16,465 nucleotides of DNA. It comes from CAZCAC01 sp964496575 (lineage in GTDB: Bacteria > Planctomycetota > UBA1135 > GCA-002686595). The DNA is taken from NCBI GenBank assembly GCA_964496575.1, contig CAZCAC010000170.1:1-16465 (forward strand). The letters run 5' to 3'. Position 1 is the first letter of the stretch. Every line of letters starts with the position of its first letter. Made by a program: the position numbers and the translations under genes. Of this stretch, positions 1-8,325 are shown piece after piece. The notes under the pieces were generated by a model. The model was not told the origin of the DNA and did not search any database. It was given only the letters and a program-made list of their open reading frames with translations.

Positions 1-22
1 GGGCGAAGTTGATCTGGACCAT
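1..22 (-). CDS. N-terminus of probable MglA-type small GTPase (cut by window edge)
   Basis: Only seven codons are visible, reading MVQINFA, with an ATG three bases after the stop of the upstream Roadblock gene. Bacterial MglA-family GTPases commonly open with a short strand of the kind F-I-N-Y/F-A just before the P-loop, and they are typically encoded beside Roadblock/LC7 proteins that act on them (MglB is the GTPase-activating partner of MglA). The resemblance and the neighbour together suggest an MglA-like GTPase. The P-loop that would prove it lies outside the window. No Shine-Dalgarno sequence is seen, so translation is probably coupled to the gene before it. If this is not MglA, it is simply the next gene of the same operon. 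Confidence 0.5.
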
Positions 23-25
23 GTG

Positions 26-565
26 TCAAGAATCCCGGGTCGCTTCGGGGACCTCGTTCCGAGCCTGCTCGTTCATCCCCTGACCGCCGTCGGCCGGGGT
101 ACCCTCTCCCCCGGGGAAGATCCCCTGGGGTTGTTCGTTCTCTGCTTCGGCGACGGCCACCTCCGGTCCCTTGCGACGCAAGTGGCGGTAGAAGCGCGCC
201 TCGGCGGCCTCCATCGGCAATCGCAGCTCCTCGGGCGCGACCCCCCTCTCGAGCTCTACCGAGAGGATCGCTCGTTCGAGCACGAGCAGGATCAGGGTGC
301 CTCGAGAAGCTTGAAGCACGATCCGCGCCGGCGCCTCCCAGGAGAGGGGGTCGACCGTGCGGCGTATCTCGTTCAGCCAGCCGGCGGCGAGTCCCGCGAA
401 GGCACTCTGGTCCTCCGCGGAATCGACCCACTGGTGCATCTCCGCGTCCCCGGCGGGTGGTCTCCGGGGCGCCTCGACGGTGACGATCGGGACACCTTCG
501 TGGGAGAAGAACATCGCCCGACGCACGCCGGGGATCGCCGTGAGGGGTTCGAGTGCCTTCTTCAC
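26..565 (-). CDS. Roadblock/LC7-domain-like protein
   Basis: A 179-residue cytoplasmic protein without signal peptide or membrane segment. Residues 1-118 have the alternating helix-strand pattern of a Roadblock/LC7 fold: a first helix (KKALEPLTAIPGVR), a strand pair (AMFFSHEGVPIVTV), a long helix at about 50-70, then strands RIVLQASRGTLILLVLE and AILSVELE. Residues 130-179 are rich in E, P, G and Q and look disordered. Roadblock/LC7 proteins are dimeric regulators or platforms for small GTPases (the MglB family in bacteria). The chosen start is a GTG that overlaps the stop of the preceding gene in a GTGA arrangement, so the two are translationally coupled. A probable MglA-like GTPase follows after three bases. 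The domain call rests on pattern rather than a search. Confidence 0.7.
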   Translation of the reverse strand: MKKALEPLTAIPGVRRAMFFSHEGVPIVTVEAPRRPPAGDAEMHQWVDSAEDQSAFAGLAAGWLNEIRRTVDPLSWEAPARIVLQASRGTLILLVLERAILSVELERGVAPEELRLPMEAAEARFYRHLRRKGPEVAVAEAENEQPQGIFPGGEGTPADGGQGMNEQARNEVPEATRDS

Positions 566-1638
566 GCTTCGACCTCCGGAGTGGTGCCCTCGAACGCGGC
601 CAGCTCGGTCAGGGCACCCTGGTGTTTTCGAGTGGGCCGATCGCTGGTCCACAGGGCGGCCGCTCCAACCGTCCCGGGGCGGATGTAGAGGGAGCCGAAG
701 TTGCCTTCGAGCAGCACCTCGACCGGCTGCCCCAGGCCCAGGCGACGGGCCGCGCCCCGGCCGCCTCCGACCAGCTCGCGAAGGCCTCGCGCGTAACGCT
801 CCGCGGTCGCACCCTTCGGCCCTTGCACCAGCGCCGTTCCTCCGCGCACGTAGAAGGCGCCGTTGACCCCTTCTTCGGCGGCGGTCGCCTGCAGGAGGGG
901 CCGGATCGAGCGCGAGCCCACCTGCGTTTCCGCTTCCGATTCGTCGTCGACGAAGGCGCCCGTCCGCTCGACCTCGCGGAGCGCCTGGTCGAGGCTCGGA
1001 GCGGTCTCCGCCAGCGACGCGACGGTACGGAAGCGGGCCTCCAGGGCCGGGTCGCCGGGGAACAGCTCCAGCATTCGGGCGATCGAGGTGCGGGCGTCCT
1101 GCCAGGCGCCGCAGCGGGTGAAGATCTGGAGGCGCAGACGCATCGGCGCCGGATCGGCCGGAGCGAGCCGGATCGACTCGGCGGCCAGCTCCAGGGCCCG
1201 CCGCGCGTCGTCGCGACGGCGGTCGGTGAAGAAGCGCTCGGCGCGGGCGCGGGCGCGGTAGAGGAGCGCCTCGGCTCCGCCGCTGGACTCGTACCACTCG
1301 GTGGCCACCTTCTCGGCGCGCGCCACCCTTCCCGCCTCGAGCTGGATCTCGCACAGCTCCTTCCACAGGGCCGGTCGCGGAGACGACCTGACCAGCGACT
1401 GCAGCTCCCGGACGCGGTCCTCGCGGCTGAGCGTCACCGCGCGCTCCCTCATTCGCCGCAGCTCGGCGTTCCCGGGGTGGAGGGCCAGACCCTCCTCGCA
1501 CACCTTGGCCACCTCGGTGAGCTGTCCCACCGAGGCGTGGGCCTGCGCCAGCAGGAGGTAGTTCTTGACGGACGGTTCGGAGGCCAGCCTGCGGGAGGCA
1601 GCCCGAACGCGTCCCCTGTTGAGGATGCGATCGAACAT
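562..1638 (-). CDS. TPR protein with C-terminal Roadblock/LC7-like domain
   Basis: A 358-residue soluble protein. Residues about 20-210 are helical repeats of TPR character, for example NYLLLAQAHASVGQLTEV followed by CEEGLALHPGNAEL, and later ALELAAESIRLAPADPAP and ARMLELFPGDPALE. Residues about 220-242 are an acidic linker. Residues 243-350 form a second domain with Roadblock/LC7 character: a helix (IRPLLQATAAEEGVNG), a strand AFYVRGGTALVQGP, a helix with RYARGLRELV, then strands VEVLLEGNFGSLYIRP and GAAALWTS. The start ATG shares one base with the upstream stop (TGATG) and the end overlaps the next gene by four bases, so all three are coupled. The TPR part probably binds a partner while the Roadblock part pairs with the stand-alone Roadblock protein or a GTPase. 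That role is inference. Confidence 0.7.
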   Translation of the reverse strand: MFDRILNRGRVRAASRRLASEPSVKNYLLLAQAHASVGQLTEVAKVCEEGLALHPGNAELRRMRERAVTLSREDRVRELQSLVRSSPRPALWKELCEIQLEAGRVARAEKVATEWYESSGGAEALLYRARARAERFFTDRRRDDARRALELAAESIRLAPADPAPMRLRLQIFTRCGAWQDARTSIARMLELFPGDPALEARFRTVASLAETAPSLDQALREVERTGAFVDDESEAETQVGSRSIRPLLQATAAEEGVNGAFYVRGGTALVQGPKGATAERYARGLRELVGGGRGAARRLGLGQPVEVLLEGNFGSLYIRPGTVGAAALWTSDRPTRKHQGALTELAAFEGTTPEVEA

Positions 1639-2717
1639 CAGTTGCGTTCCGTCAGCAGCTTCTCGATGGCGGTCACGTCGGCGGTGACCCGCTTGCGCTG
1701 ATCCCACTCCTGGGTGCTGAGATCCAGGGAGCGCTTGAAGTGACCAAGGGCAGTGCGGAAGTCCCCCTGGTCCACGAAATCGAGCCCGCGGAGACGGGCT
1801 GCCTCGGCCATCGCCTGCCGCTGCCCGACCCGCTTGACGCGCTGGCGCTCCTTCTCGGCCAGTCGAGCCTCGAGGCGGTCCTTCTGCCGCTGCAGCTCGC
1901 TCCGCTCCTCGTAGACCTTGAACATGCCCAACCAGAAGCGGTTGTCGGCGATGAGCGTGTCGATGCCCGCCAGGCGAGCGTCGAGCGCGCTGGCATCCTC
2001 CATCGCCAGGGGGGGCAGCGACTCGTACTCCCCGGTGATGTGGTGCTCGCGCACGAAGAGGGCGGAGAGCGCCGTGGATATCACGATCAGGAGCAGCGCC
2101 AGTCGATTGCGTCGCTTGACGCGGGCCCGATTGGCCATCTCCTGATAGCGGAGATCCCGGATCATCCGGGCCACGTCGCGACGAGTCTGGTCGTGCAGCA
2201 GGATCTCCTGCAGCCACGGGATCGCGTCCATCGGCCGGCCGCCGCGGACCGCCTCGTCGGCGTGCTGGAGGCAGCGGTCGATGAGCTCATCGACGTCGCC
2301 GGCACGACGCATCATGCTGGAGAGGTCCTGCTGGAGACTCCGCTCCTCCGGCAGGTGCGTCACCAGAACCTCGAGCAGACCGCGGGCCCGCTCCACCTCC
2401 CCGTCGTTCTCGAGCAGGACGCATAGCCGCCGGCCTTCGGCGGCCAGCGAGACCTGGTACTTCTCGAGTATTCTCGGGTGGGCCAACCCCAGGATCAGCA
2501 ATGCCTCGAGGCGCCGGGTGTCCCCGGGATCCTCGCACAGACTGTCCACCAGCGCCTTGCCGAAGGCCTCGGCGGTACGCCGGTCGAACTCGTCGGCGGC
2601 GCGTTGCATCTGTCCTCGAACGTCGAGCACAGCGTCTTCATCACCCTCAGGATTGCTGGTCAACGCCGTGACGACGTCGTCTACCAGCGGGCGCTCATCG
2701 GTCACCGTCGGACTCAC
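1638..2717 (-). CDS. membrane-anchored helical-repeat and coiled-coil protein
   Basis: A protein of about 359 residues with no recognised family. The N-terminal 200 residues are helical, with repeat-like stretches (RARGLLEVLVTHLPEE, AIPWLQEILLHD) resembling TPR. A basic patch ARVKRRNR precedes a single membrane span (LALLLIVISTALSALFV, residues about 205-222), which predicts the N-terminus in the cytoplasm. After the span comes a charged coiled coil (about 272-309) and one TPR-like helix pair (AARLRGLDFVDQGDFRTALGHF). I chose the GTG at 2717, preceded by an AGGAAG-like ribosome site. The frame stays open to a GTG at 2906, but that would run through the terminator hairpin of the upstream gene. 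It is the first gene of the TPR/Roadblock operon and overlaps the next by one base. It may tether the Roadblock proteins to the membrane. Confidence 0.7.
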   Translation of the reverse strand: MSPTVTDERPLVDDVVTALTSNPEGDEDAVLDVRGQMQRAADEFDRRTAEAFGKALVDSLCEDPGDTRRLEALLILGLAHPRILEKYQVSLAAEGRRLCVLLENDGEVERARGLLEVLVTHLPEERSLQQDLSSMMRRAGDVDELIDRCLQHADEAVRGGRPMDAIPWLQEILLHDQTRRDVARMIRDLRYQEMANRARVKRRNRLALLLIVISTALSALFVREHHITGEYESLPPLAMEDASALDARLAGIDTLIADNRFWLGMFKVYEERSELQRQKDRLEARLAEKERQRVKRVGQRQAMAEAARLRGLDFVDQGDFRTALGHFKRSLDLSTQEWDQRKRVTADVTAIEKLLTERN

Positions 2718-2870
2718 TGCACCTACTTCCTCGATCTGGACTTCGGGGTTGGGCTCCCCGCTCCCGGGTACTTCCTCCTCGACCCGTATCGGGCCTGGAT
2801 GGAGCGCATCTGAAGCCCATCGCACTTCCCTCGCGAGAAAGCGAAATCGCCGTGGTGGTGGGAAATAGGC

Positions 2871-2904
2871 GAGGTCCGGAGCCCCACTGGGGACCCCGGA
2901 CCTC
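2871..2904 (-). terminator. hairpin after the Ig-repeat lipoprotein gene
   Basis: A perfect 9-bp stem (GAGGTCCGG with CCGGACCTC) encloses a loop that can itself pair (CCCC ACT GGGG). It lies 34 bases past the lipoprotein stop codon on the transcribed minus strand and is followed by GCCTATTTCC, only a weak T tract. A smaller hairpin, CGATCG-AAT-CGATCG at 2919-2933, lies between it and the stop. It probably ends the lipoprotein transcript and separates it from the Roadblock operon. Confidence 0.55.
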
Positions 2905-2938
2905 ACCCGTCGGTCGGTCGATCGAATCGATCGGTCCG

Positions 2939-5900
2939 CTACTCGGTCACCGTGACCGCGATCGCGGCGACGGCCGCGTTGCCGGCGAGATCGGGCAGTC
3001 CGGTGGCGATCTCCAGCTCCTCACCGGCCCCGAGGGCGCCGGAGAGGGTGACGCGATAGTGGTCCTCGGCGACCCTGTCCACGGCGAACACCGTCTCCGC
3101 TGAGCCGCCGGTGGTGGTCCAGTTGAGGGCATCGCTGATGAAGGTCTCGTCGGGCGCCTCGTCGAACAGGACGTCGACTTCGTAGCCGCTGGCGTGCTCG
3201 CGGTAGTTGGTGAAGGCACCGAGCACTCCGGGAGGAGTGGTGGTGTCGCCACCGACGACCCCGCCGAGGCCGACCGGCGCGCCCATCACGTTGCCGCTGT
3301 GGTCGGCGATGCTGGCGACGGTCACGTTGATCGCCTGGCTGGAGTCGAACTCGACCCCGGAACCGAGGTAGAAGTTCACCGAGTTGGTGATGCTGTCGTA
3401 CCAGGAGTTCGCGCTCGACAGGGCGACGCTCGATCCTCCATTGGTGACGGTGTAGTTCGTCTCGGTGAGTCCGGTGTTCGGATCGACCGGCTCGTCGAAG
3501 ACGACCGTGAGGTAGTCGCCGCCGACCCCCGCCACGGCGGTTCCGGCGACACTCACCAGGAGCGGAGCGCTGGTCTCGGCGATCTGGACCGTCCGGGACA
3601 CCGACCCACCGGCGTTGCCGGCGAGGTCGACGACGTTGTAGTCGAGGGTGTTGCCCGCGACGGGCGGAGCGGCGAAGGTCAGGCGCACCGTGGCGGGATC
3701 GATCAGCTCGGCCAGCGCCGGCGCGGTACCCGCGTTGTAGTCCCAGCGCGTCTCGTCCTCCGACATCGTCCGGTCGAGCGCCTCGTCGGCGAAGACCAGG
3801 AGCACGTTCGCGTTGGAGTTGGAGATCTCCACGTCGGTCGCACCGACGGTGGGAGGGGTGACCGTGTCACCGGCAACCGCCTCACCAAGGGCCGTCTTGA
3901 CCCCGCTCATCGTCACCCCCTGCTCGGACTGCAGGTTGTCGACGCTGAAGTCGTAGGCGCTGGCCGCCTGCAGGGAGGGTGCGGTGACGTTGTCGAGGGT
4001 GACGGTGATCGTGTCGTCGCCATCGAAGGCGAAGTCGGCTCCCGAGAGATCGAGCGCGTTGCCGTCCGTCTCGATGATGTAGTTGGCGAAGGCATTCACG
4101 CCCCAGGGGCTGATGTTGCGGTCGAAGGTGAGGGTGATCACATCGTTCCGCTCACCGGAGACCGCCAGCAGCGGGCTACCGGGCAGAGAGAGCTCGGGAT
4201 CGTCGGTGTCCTCCACCGCGAGCGGCATCAACAGGTTCGGGAACATGTAGTTCCCGGCCAGGTCGGTGGCCCCCATCACGTCGATCGTATCGCTCGCGTT
4301 GATCACGAAGCCGAAGGTCAGCCTGACCCCCAGCCCGTTGTTCAGCACGACTGCCGACGCGGGCAGGCCTCGCAGCACGCCGCCGTTGTCGCGGACCACG
4401 TAGCGTGTCCCGTCGACGTTGGTGCCGGCGTCGTAGAGGTCGTCGAGGTAGTCCATGTGCTCGCTGAAGCGGACCACGATATCGGTGTTGATCGCGCCAT
4501 CCGCCCAGGCGGCATCGGCGTAGGGCCGCTCCGTCTCGGCGCTCACCATCCCCGTGATGGGGTTCGTGGAGACCGCGTTGTCGGCGATGTCCGTCATCGT
4601 GGCGAGGGAGACGAGGAAGGAGTCTCCGCCCTTGAAGAACATGTCGTTCCCGGCGTCGAAAGCAAAGCGGGCGCTGCGCTGTGCGGCCGAGTAGGTGATC
4701 GAACTACCGGCTTCGGTCAGACCGGTGCCGATCGGCGATTCGATCGTCCAGTTCGCCGGGTTCTCCACCTCGCTGGCGACCATGTCGTCGTCGAACCAGA
4801 CGGTGACGATGTCGTTGTTCGCCCCCGCGGGCGCGGTGGCGGTCGCGGTGGTGATGGTCGGCGCGGTGGTATCGGTGGAGGTGATGGCCATGCCAACCAC
4901 GGGCGCCATCACGTTCCCGGCCAGGTCCTCCACGCTGTCGACGTCGAGTGTCGCGGTCCCCGGCACGGCGGCTCCGCCGGTCAGGACCACCCGCACCACG
5001 TTCGGCGTCCCCAGCACGGTGGCGGAGTCGACGGTCAAGCCCGTCACCGCCCAGTTGCCGGTGGTCTCCGCCTCGGTGGTGTCGACGTCCTCCGAGAAGG
5101 TCACGTCGAGCGTCATACCCGTGGGATCCTGCGTACGGTTCTGGACCACCGAGGTGGCCGTCGGCACCGTGGTATCCCCACTGACCGTCCCGGCATCGGC
5201 CAGCGCGAACGCCTGGCCGTCGACGTCGGTGACTCCGGCGGCGGTGAGGCTCCAGGCCGTGCCGTTGTCCATGTCGAAGGCGAGGTCGATGCGCAGGGTC
5301 TTGGTCGAGAGGGTATAGGTCAGCGTCTGGAGGGAGAGGTCGATCGTGTTGCCGTCGACGACCAGGGTCCAGTTCGCGATGTCCTCGCCAGTGCTCTCCA
5401 GGAAGCCCTGGACGAACGTCGACTGCACGTAGTCCCCACCGGTATTGGTGACGGTGACCGCCGCGCTGCTGTCGAAGGCGTTGACCACGGGCGAGGGCTG
5501 GGTCACCACCTGCGCGCCGCTGGGCCCGGCGTTGCCGTGCGTGTCCATCATGTTGCTCAGGGTCACCTGGTGCACGCCCGGGACGACCGGACTGGCGAAG
5601 GTGACGCGGAGCAGACCGGCGCTGGGCTGGTCGACGGTGGTGGCGATGTTCGGATTCGGGACGGCGAAGTTGGTGACCACCTCGCTGAACGTCGGGTCCA
5701 TCGCTTCGTCGAAGGTGAAGTCGACCACCCGGCCGAACTCGTCCTGGGTCAGGTTCTGGACCACGCTGGTGAGCGAAGGCGCGGACGAGTCACCGGAGGC
5801 GGTCCCCGCGATGGCCGAGGTGGCCAGCGCGACGTCCGCCACGCTGGTCAGGCTGCTCGCCGCCAGGGTGAAGCTCGAGTGCAGGCTGGCGTTCACCCCG

Positions 5901-6460
5901 AGGGTGATCTCCAGCACCTGGCTGGTGTTGTCGAGGACGAAGGTCGAGCCGGTGAGGTCGAGGGCCGTGCTGTTGACGGTCAGCGTCCAGCTGGTCGGAT
6001 CCTCGGCGTCGGTCTCGACCACGCGCGGACCGTCGAAGGTCACCTCCAGCGTATCGCCGCCGAGTCCGGCGACCATCGCCGTGTCGGTGATGGTGAAGGT
6101 CGGCGCGGAACCGTCCGAGGTCGTCACGGCGGTGCTGCCATTGGTGATCCCGGGCGCATCGGTCACGGTGACCGTATGCGACGGGGTGACGCGATCACTC
6201 CAGACGACCGTCGCGGCGGTGCCGCTCACCACCACGCTGGAGGCGGTCTGACTGCCACTGGCGCTGAAGTTCCCGGCTGTGACCGCGCCGGGAGCCTGCG
6301 AGAATGTGATCACGGTGGTCATCCCGGCTGGGTCCGTGGTCAGGTCTTGTGCTGCGCTCTGGACCGAGCCCGTAGTGCTCGTCGTGCCGCCGGAGCAGCC
6401 GGCGAACACCAGGGGAAGTCCACAGAGGATCGTCCAACAGGTGCGTTTCCCAAGATTCAT
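2939..6460 (-). CDS. lipoprotein with eleven alternating Ig-like domains
   Basis: A 1173-residue surface or periplasmic lipoprotein. Residues 1-21 are a lipoprotein signal peptide ending in the lipobox VFAGC, with the lipid-bearing cysteine at 22 followed by a G/S/T-rich linker. The rest reads as tandem beta-sandwich domains of the bacterial Ig-like kind (SbsA-like): strands such as LDVTFSEDVD, TLEVTFDGP and YLTVVFDEPVDP, then D-x-A-G-N turns (DLAGN at 512, 733, 946, 1157), with linkers such as GDTTVP and TDTTAP. Shorter domains lie at about 35-119, 230-324, 435-533, 646-755, 871-965 and 1078-1173. Longer ones lie at about 120-229, 325-434, 534-645, 756-870 and 966-1077. There is no enzyme domain, sortase motif or C-terminal anchor. 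Acidic D/E-rich loops may bind calcium. The likely role is an adhesin or structural surface protein, but the ligand is unknown. Confidence 0.85.
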   Translation of the reverse strand: MNLGKRTCWTILCGLPLVFAGCSGGTTSTTGSVQSAAQDLTTDPAGMTTVITFSQAPGAVTAGNFSASGSQTASSVVVSGTAATVVWSDRVTPSHTVTVTDAPGITNGSTAVTTSDGSAPTFTITDTAMVAGLGGDTLEVTFDGPRVVETDAEDPTSWTLTVNSTALDLTGSTFVLDNTSQVLEITLGVNASLHSSFTLAASSLTSVADVALATSAIAGTASGDSSAPSLTSVVQNLTQDEFGRVVDFTFDEAMDPTFSEVVTNFAVPNPNIATTVDQPSAGLLRVTFASPVVPGVHQVTLSNMMDTHGNAGPSGAQVVTQPSPVVNAFDSSAAVTVTNTGGDYVQSTFVQGFLESTGEDIANWTLVVDGNTIDLSLQTLTYTLSTKTLRIDLAFDMDNGTAWSLTAAGVTDVDGQAFALADAGTVSGDTTVPTATSVVQNRTQDPTGMTLDVTFSEDVDTTEAETTGNWAVTGLTVDSATVLGTPNVVRVVLTGGAAVPGTATLDVDSVEDLAGNVMAPVVGMAITSTDTTAPTITTATATAPAGANNDIVTVWFDDDMVASEVENPANWTIESPIGTGLTEAGSSITYSAAQRSARFAFDAGNDMFFKGGDSFLVSLATMTDIADNAVSTNPITGMVSAETERPYADAAWADGAINTDIVVRFSEHMDYLDDLYDAGTNVDGTRYVVRDNGGVLRGLPASAVVLNNGLGVRLTFGFVINASDTIDVMGATDLAGNYMFPNLLMPLAVEDTDDPELSLPGSPLLAVSGERNDVITLTFDRNISPWGVNAFANYIIETDGNALDLSGADFAFDGDDTITVTLDNVTAPSLQAASAYDFSVDNLQSEQGVTMSGVKTALGEAVAGDTVTPPTVGATDVEISNSNANVLLVFADEALDRTMSEDETRWDYNAGTAPALAELIDPATVRLTFAAPPVAGNTLDYNVVDLAGNAGGSVSRTVQIAETSAPLLVSVAGTAVAGVGGDYLTVVFDEPVDPNTGLTETNYTVTNGGSSVALSSANSWYDSITNSVNFYLGSGVEFDSSQAINVTVASIADHSGNVMGAPVGLGGVVGGDTTTPPGVLGAFTNYREHASGYEVDVLFDEAPDETFISDALNWTTTGGSAETVFAVDRVAEDHYRVTLSGALGAGEELEIATGLPDLAGNAAVAAIAVTVTE

Positions 6461-6466
6461 GGGGGG

Positions 6467-6475
6467 CCTCTTTCT
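6467..6475 (-). promoter_or_regulatory. ribosome binding site of the Ig-repeat lipoprotein gene
   Basis: On the minus strand AGAAAGAGG lies six bases upstream of the ATG at 6460, separated by a run of six C. It is one of the few clear Shine-Dalgarno-like sites in the window and supports the start that yields the lipoprotein signal peptide. No convincing sigma-70 promoter was seen in the 263-nt gap between this gene and the secreted propeller-like gene. The most AT-rich stretch, 6626-6655, is the likeliest place for one. Confidence 0.6.
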
Positions 6476-6700
6476 CTTCTCGATTGCTCATCCTCCGTCG
6501 CGAGCAAGCCGTGGGTCGGCCACGAGGCGGAGGGATATGTGGGGCAACACGCGCCACGGGATGTGGAGCGCCTTCGTGGGGGCGTATCGGCCCCGGCTAT
6601 CCCCGTTCTGAAGAGATCTGCACCAATTTTTGAACGAACGACGTAACCCCTTTTGCAGGAATTCGCAAAGTGCTACGGGGGTCGAGGGGGCGCCGCGTCG

Positions 6701-6721
6701 TCGAGCGAACAGGTCGCTCGA
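6701..6721 (-). terminator. hairpin just after the propeller-like gene
   Basis: A perfect 8-bp stem (TCGAGCGA / TCGCTCGA) with loop ACAGG begins two bases past the stop codon at 6724. No T tract follows on the minus strand, so it may act as an mRNA 3'-end stabiliser or a weak terminator rather than a classical intrinsic terminator. Confidence 0.35.
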
Positions 6722-6723
6722 GA

Positions 6724-8325
6724 TCAGTAGAAGAGAGGCTCGAGCAGCGTCTCGCCGAAGACCAGCTGCCCCTGCACCCGGCGCACGCCCTGGATCGAGC
6801 GACGGTTCCCGATCAGACCCGGATTGCTGGAGAGCGGCAGGAGGAGGTCCGCGCGCCCGGCGGCGTCGACCGGCCGGGCGAAGGCGCGGATTCCCCGGGA
6901 GCGGTCGAGGCGCAGCTCCCCGGTCGCTCCGAGGATCGGCGTCGGGATGAGGGCGGGAGAGCCGATCAGGAAGATCGCGAAGGAGGCCCCCGGTGAGCTC
7001 GAGGCTACGCTCAGCTGCCCGCCGAGCCGCGCCGGAGCGAGCAGCTCCAGGTCGCGCTCCCCGGTGTCGTAGAAGCGGACCTCCCCGGTGGTCCCGAGCT
7101 GGTTCGCGTGCAGGTTCTTGGTCACCACGGCCAGCCTCGTGCCGCTCGCGTCGAGGTCGAGATCGAGCGCGCTCCCGGGCAGATCGATCTCCAGCACCGG
7201 CAGGGGCTCGCCCCGGTCGAGGAGAACGACCTCGGGCTCGGCGTCCCCCTTGCCCCAGGAGGCGAAGGCGCAGCGCTGTCCATCCTCGCTGAAGGAGACC
7301 GCGACCGGTGAGTTTTGCAGTCCCCCCGTCTGTCCGGCCTGGACGAGGTGGTGGATCCTCTGGTGCGTCGCTCCGTCGTAGAGCTCGTAGCGCAGCTGAT
7401 CCAACGACGTCGCGCGATACCAGGCGGCGGCGTAACTCTCGCCCCCCGGCGAGAGACCCACCCGGGAGACCACCTCGTTCGAGGCGCCCGGGTGCACCGC
7501 GGCGGGAACGTAGGTGCTGCCGCTCCACTGGAGAATGCGCAGCCGCCCCGCTTCGCCGAGAACCAGCCGCGAGCCGGTTCGATCGAGCTTCACGGTGATG
7601 GAGGGCGCGGGAAGCAGCTCCTCGTACAGGATCACTCCGGCGGCATCGAGTACCACGATGCGACTGTCCACGCAAACCGCCAGGCGCTCTCCGTCGCCCG
7701 ACAGGTCGATCGTCTCCAGCGTCGAGGCGAGAAGGTCGGAACGACTCGAGAGGGCCCCGCTGTCGCCGTCGAGACGATCGAGGCGGACGAAGGAGAGGGC
7801 GTCGTTGAAGGCGGCGAGCACCACGATCTCGCCCGTCTCGTCGACCACCAACCGCGCCGGGCCGTTCGCCGTGAACCCGGGGGTGTGGGTCCAGCTCGGC
7901 GAGAAGGGGGCGCCCGCCGACGTCGCCAGCGCGTCGTAGCGCACGCACTCGCTGCGCCGGTGGAGGACGTCGGGGTCGGGGTACTGCAGCAGCGCGTAGA
8001 GGTGGGCGGCGTCTCCCCCACCGCGGACCTCCAGGACCGTGGAGGCGGCCGCGACGCTGGTATCGGCGTAGACCGGAGTCGCAGATCCGAAACCCGGTCC
8101 GGCGTAGAGGTTCAGGCGCGTGTTGGACGCGCCGGTCCCCACCCAGCAGAGCTCCCCTCCGGCGGCGAGCTCGACCCGGGTGGGAATCCAGGGGGCGCCG
8201 AGCTCGGCGCCGTGAATCCAGCGCATCCCCTGCTCGAAGGGTCCCGATTGCCCCTGGAGGGGCCCTGTAGCGAGGCCGAGGAGGAGGGGGACGAGGAGCG
8301 CCGGGCGGATGGAGGGGTGGATCAT
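6724..8325 (-). CDS. secreted beta-propeller-like protein
   Basis: A 533-residue exported protein without a named family. The ATG at 8325 gives a good signal peptide (ALLVPLLLGLATGPLQGQ, residues about 8-25). The frame runs open to 8514, but those 63 residues would bury the signal and reach into the glycine riboswitch leader. The mature part is rich in blade-like strand repeats with D-x-x-G-x-x-L/V turns (LSGDGERLAVCVDSRIVVLD, LDRTGSRLVLGEAGRLRILQ, FSEDGQRCAFASWG, LDASGTRLAVVTKN), typical of WD40/YVTN-type propellers. The last 60 residues form a separate strand-rich tail (RPVDAAGRADLLLPLSSNP, then IQGVRRVQGQLVF) like one I recall at the end of many secreted planctomycete proteins. Its ligand is unknown. 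It runs divergently from the gcv operon. Confidence 0.7.
   Translation of the reverse strand: MIHPSIRPALLVPLLLGLATGPLQGQSGPFEQGMRWIHGAELGAPWIPTRVELAAGGELCWVGTGASNTRLNLYAGPGFGSATPVYADTSVAAASTVLEVRGGGDAAHLYALLQYPDPDVLHRRSECVRYDALATSAGAPFSPSWTHTPGFTANGPARLVVDETGEIVVLAAFNDALSFVRLDRLDGDSGALSSRSDLLASTLETIDLSGDGERLAVCVDSRIVVLDAAGVILYEELLPAPSITVKLDRTGSRLVLGEAGRLRILQWSGSTYVPAAVHPGASNEVVSRVGLSPGGESYAAAWYRATSLDQLRYELYDGATHQRIHHLVQAGQTGGLQNSPVAVSFSEDGQRCAFASWGKGDAEPEVVLLDRGEPLPVLEIDLPGSALDLDLDASGTRLAVVTKNLHANQLGTTGEVRFYDTGERDLELLAPARLGGQLSVASSSPGASFAIFLIGSPALIPTPILGATGELRLDRSRGIRAFARPVDAAGRADLLLPLSSNPGLIGNRRSIQGVRRVQGQLVFGETLLEPLFY

Noticed and set aside
2718..2906. Extension of the membrane protein by 63 codons to a GTG at 2906
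   Set aside because: This would place the coding sequence through the strong terminator hairpin at 2871-2904. The extra residues look like translated non-coding DNA, and a better ribosome site precedes the GTG at 2717.
3194..6646. 1150-codon open frame on the plus strand
   Set aside because: It is antisense to the Ig-repeat lipoprotein, is full of V, G, R, D and H in a pattern typical of GC-rich shadow frames, and shows no domain.
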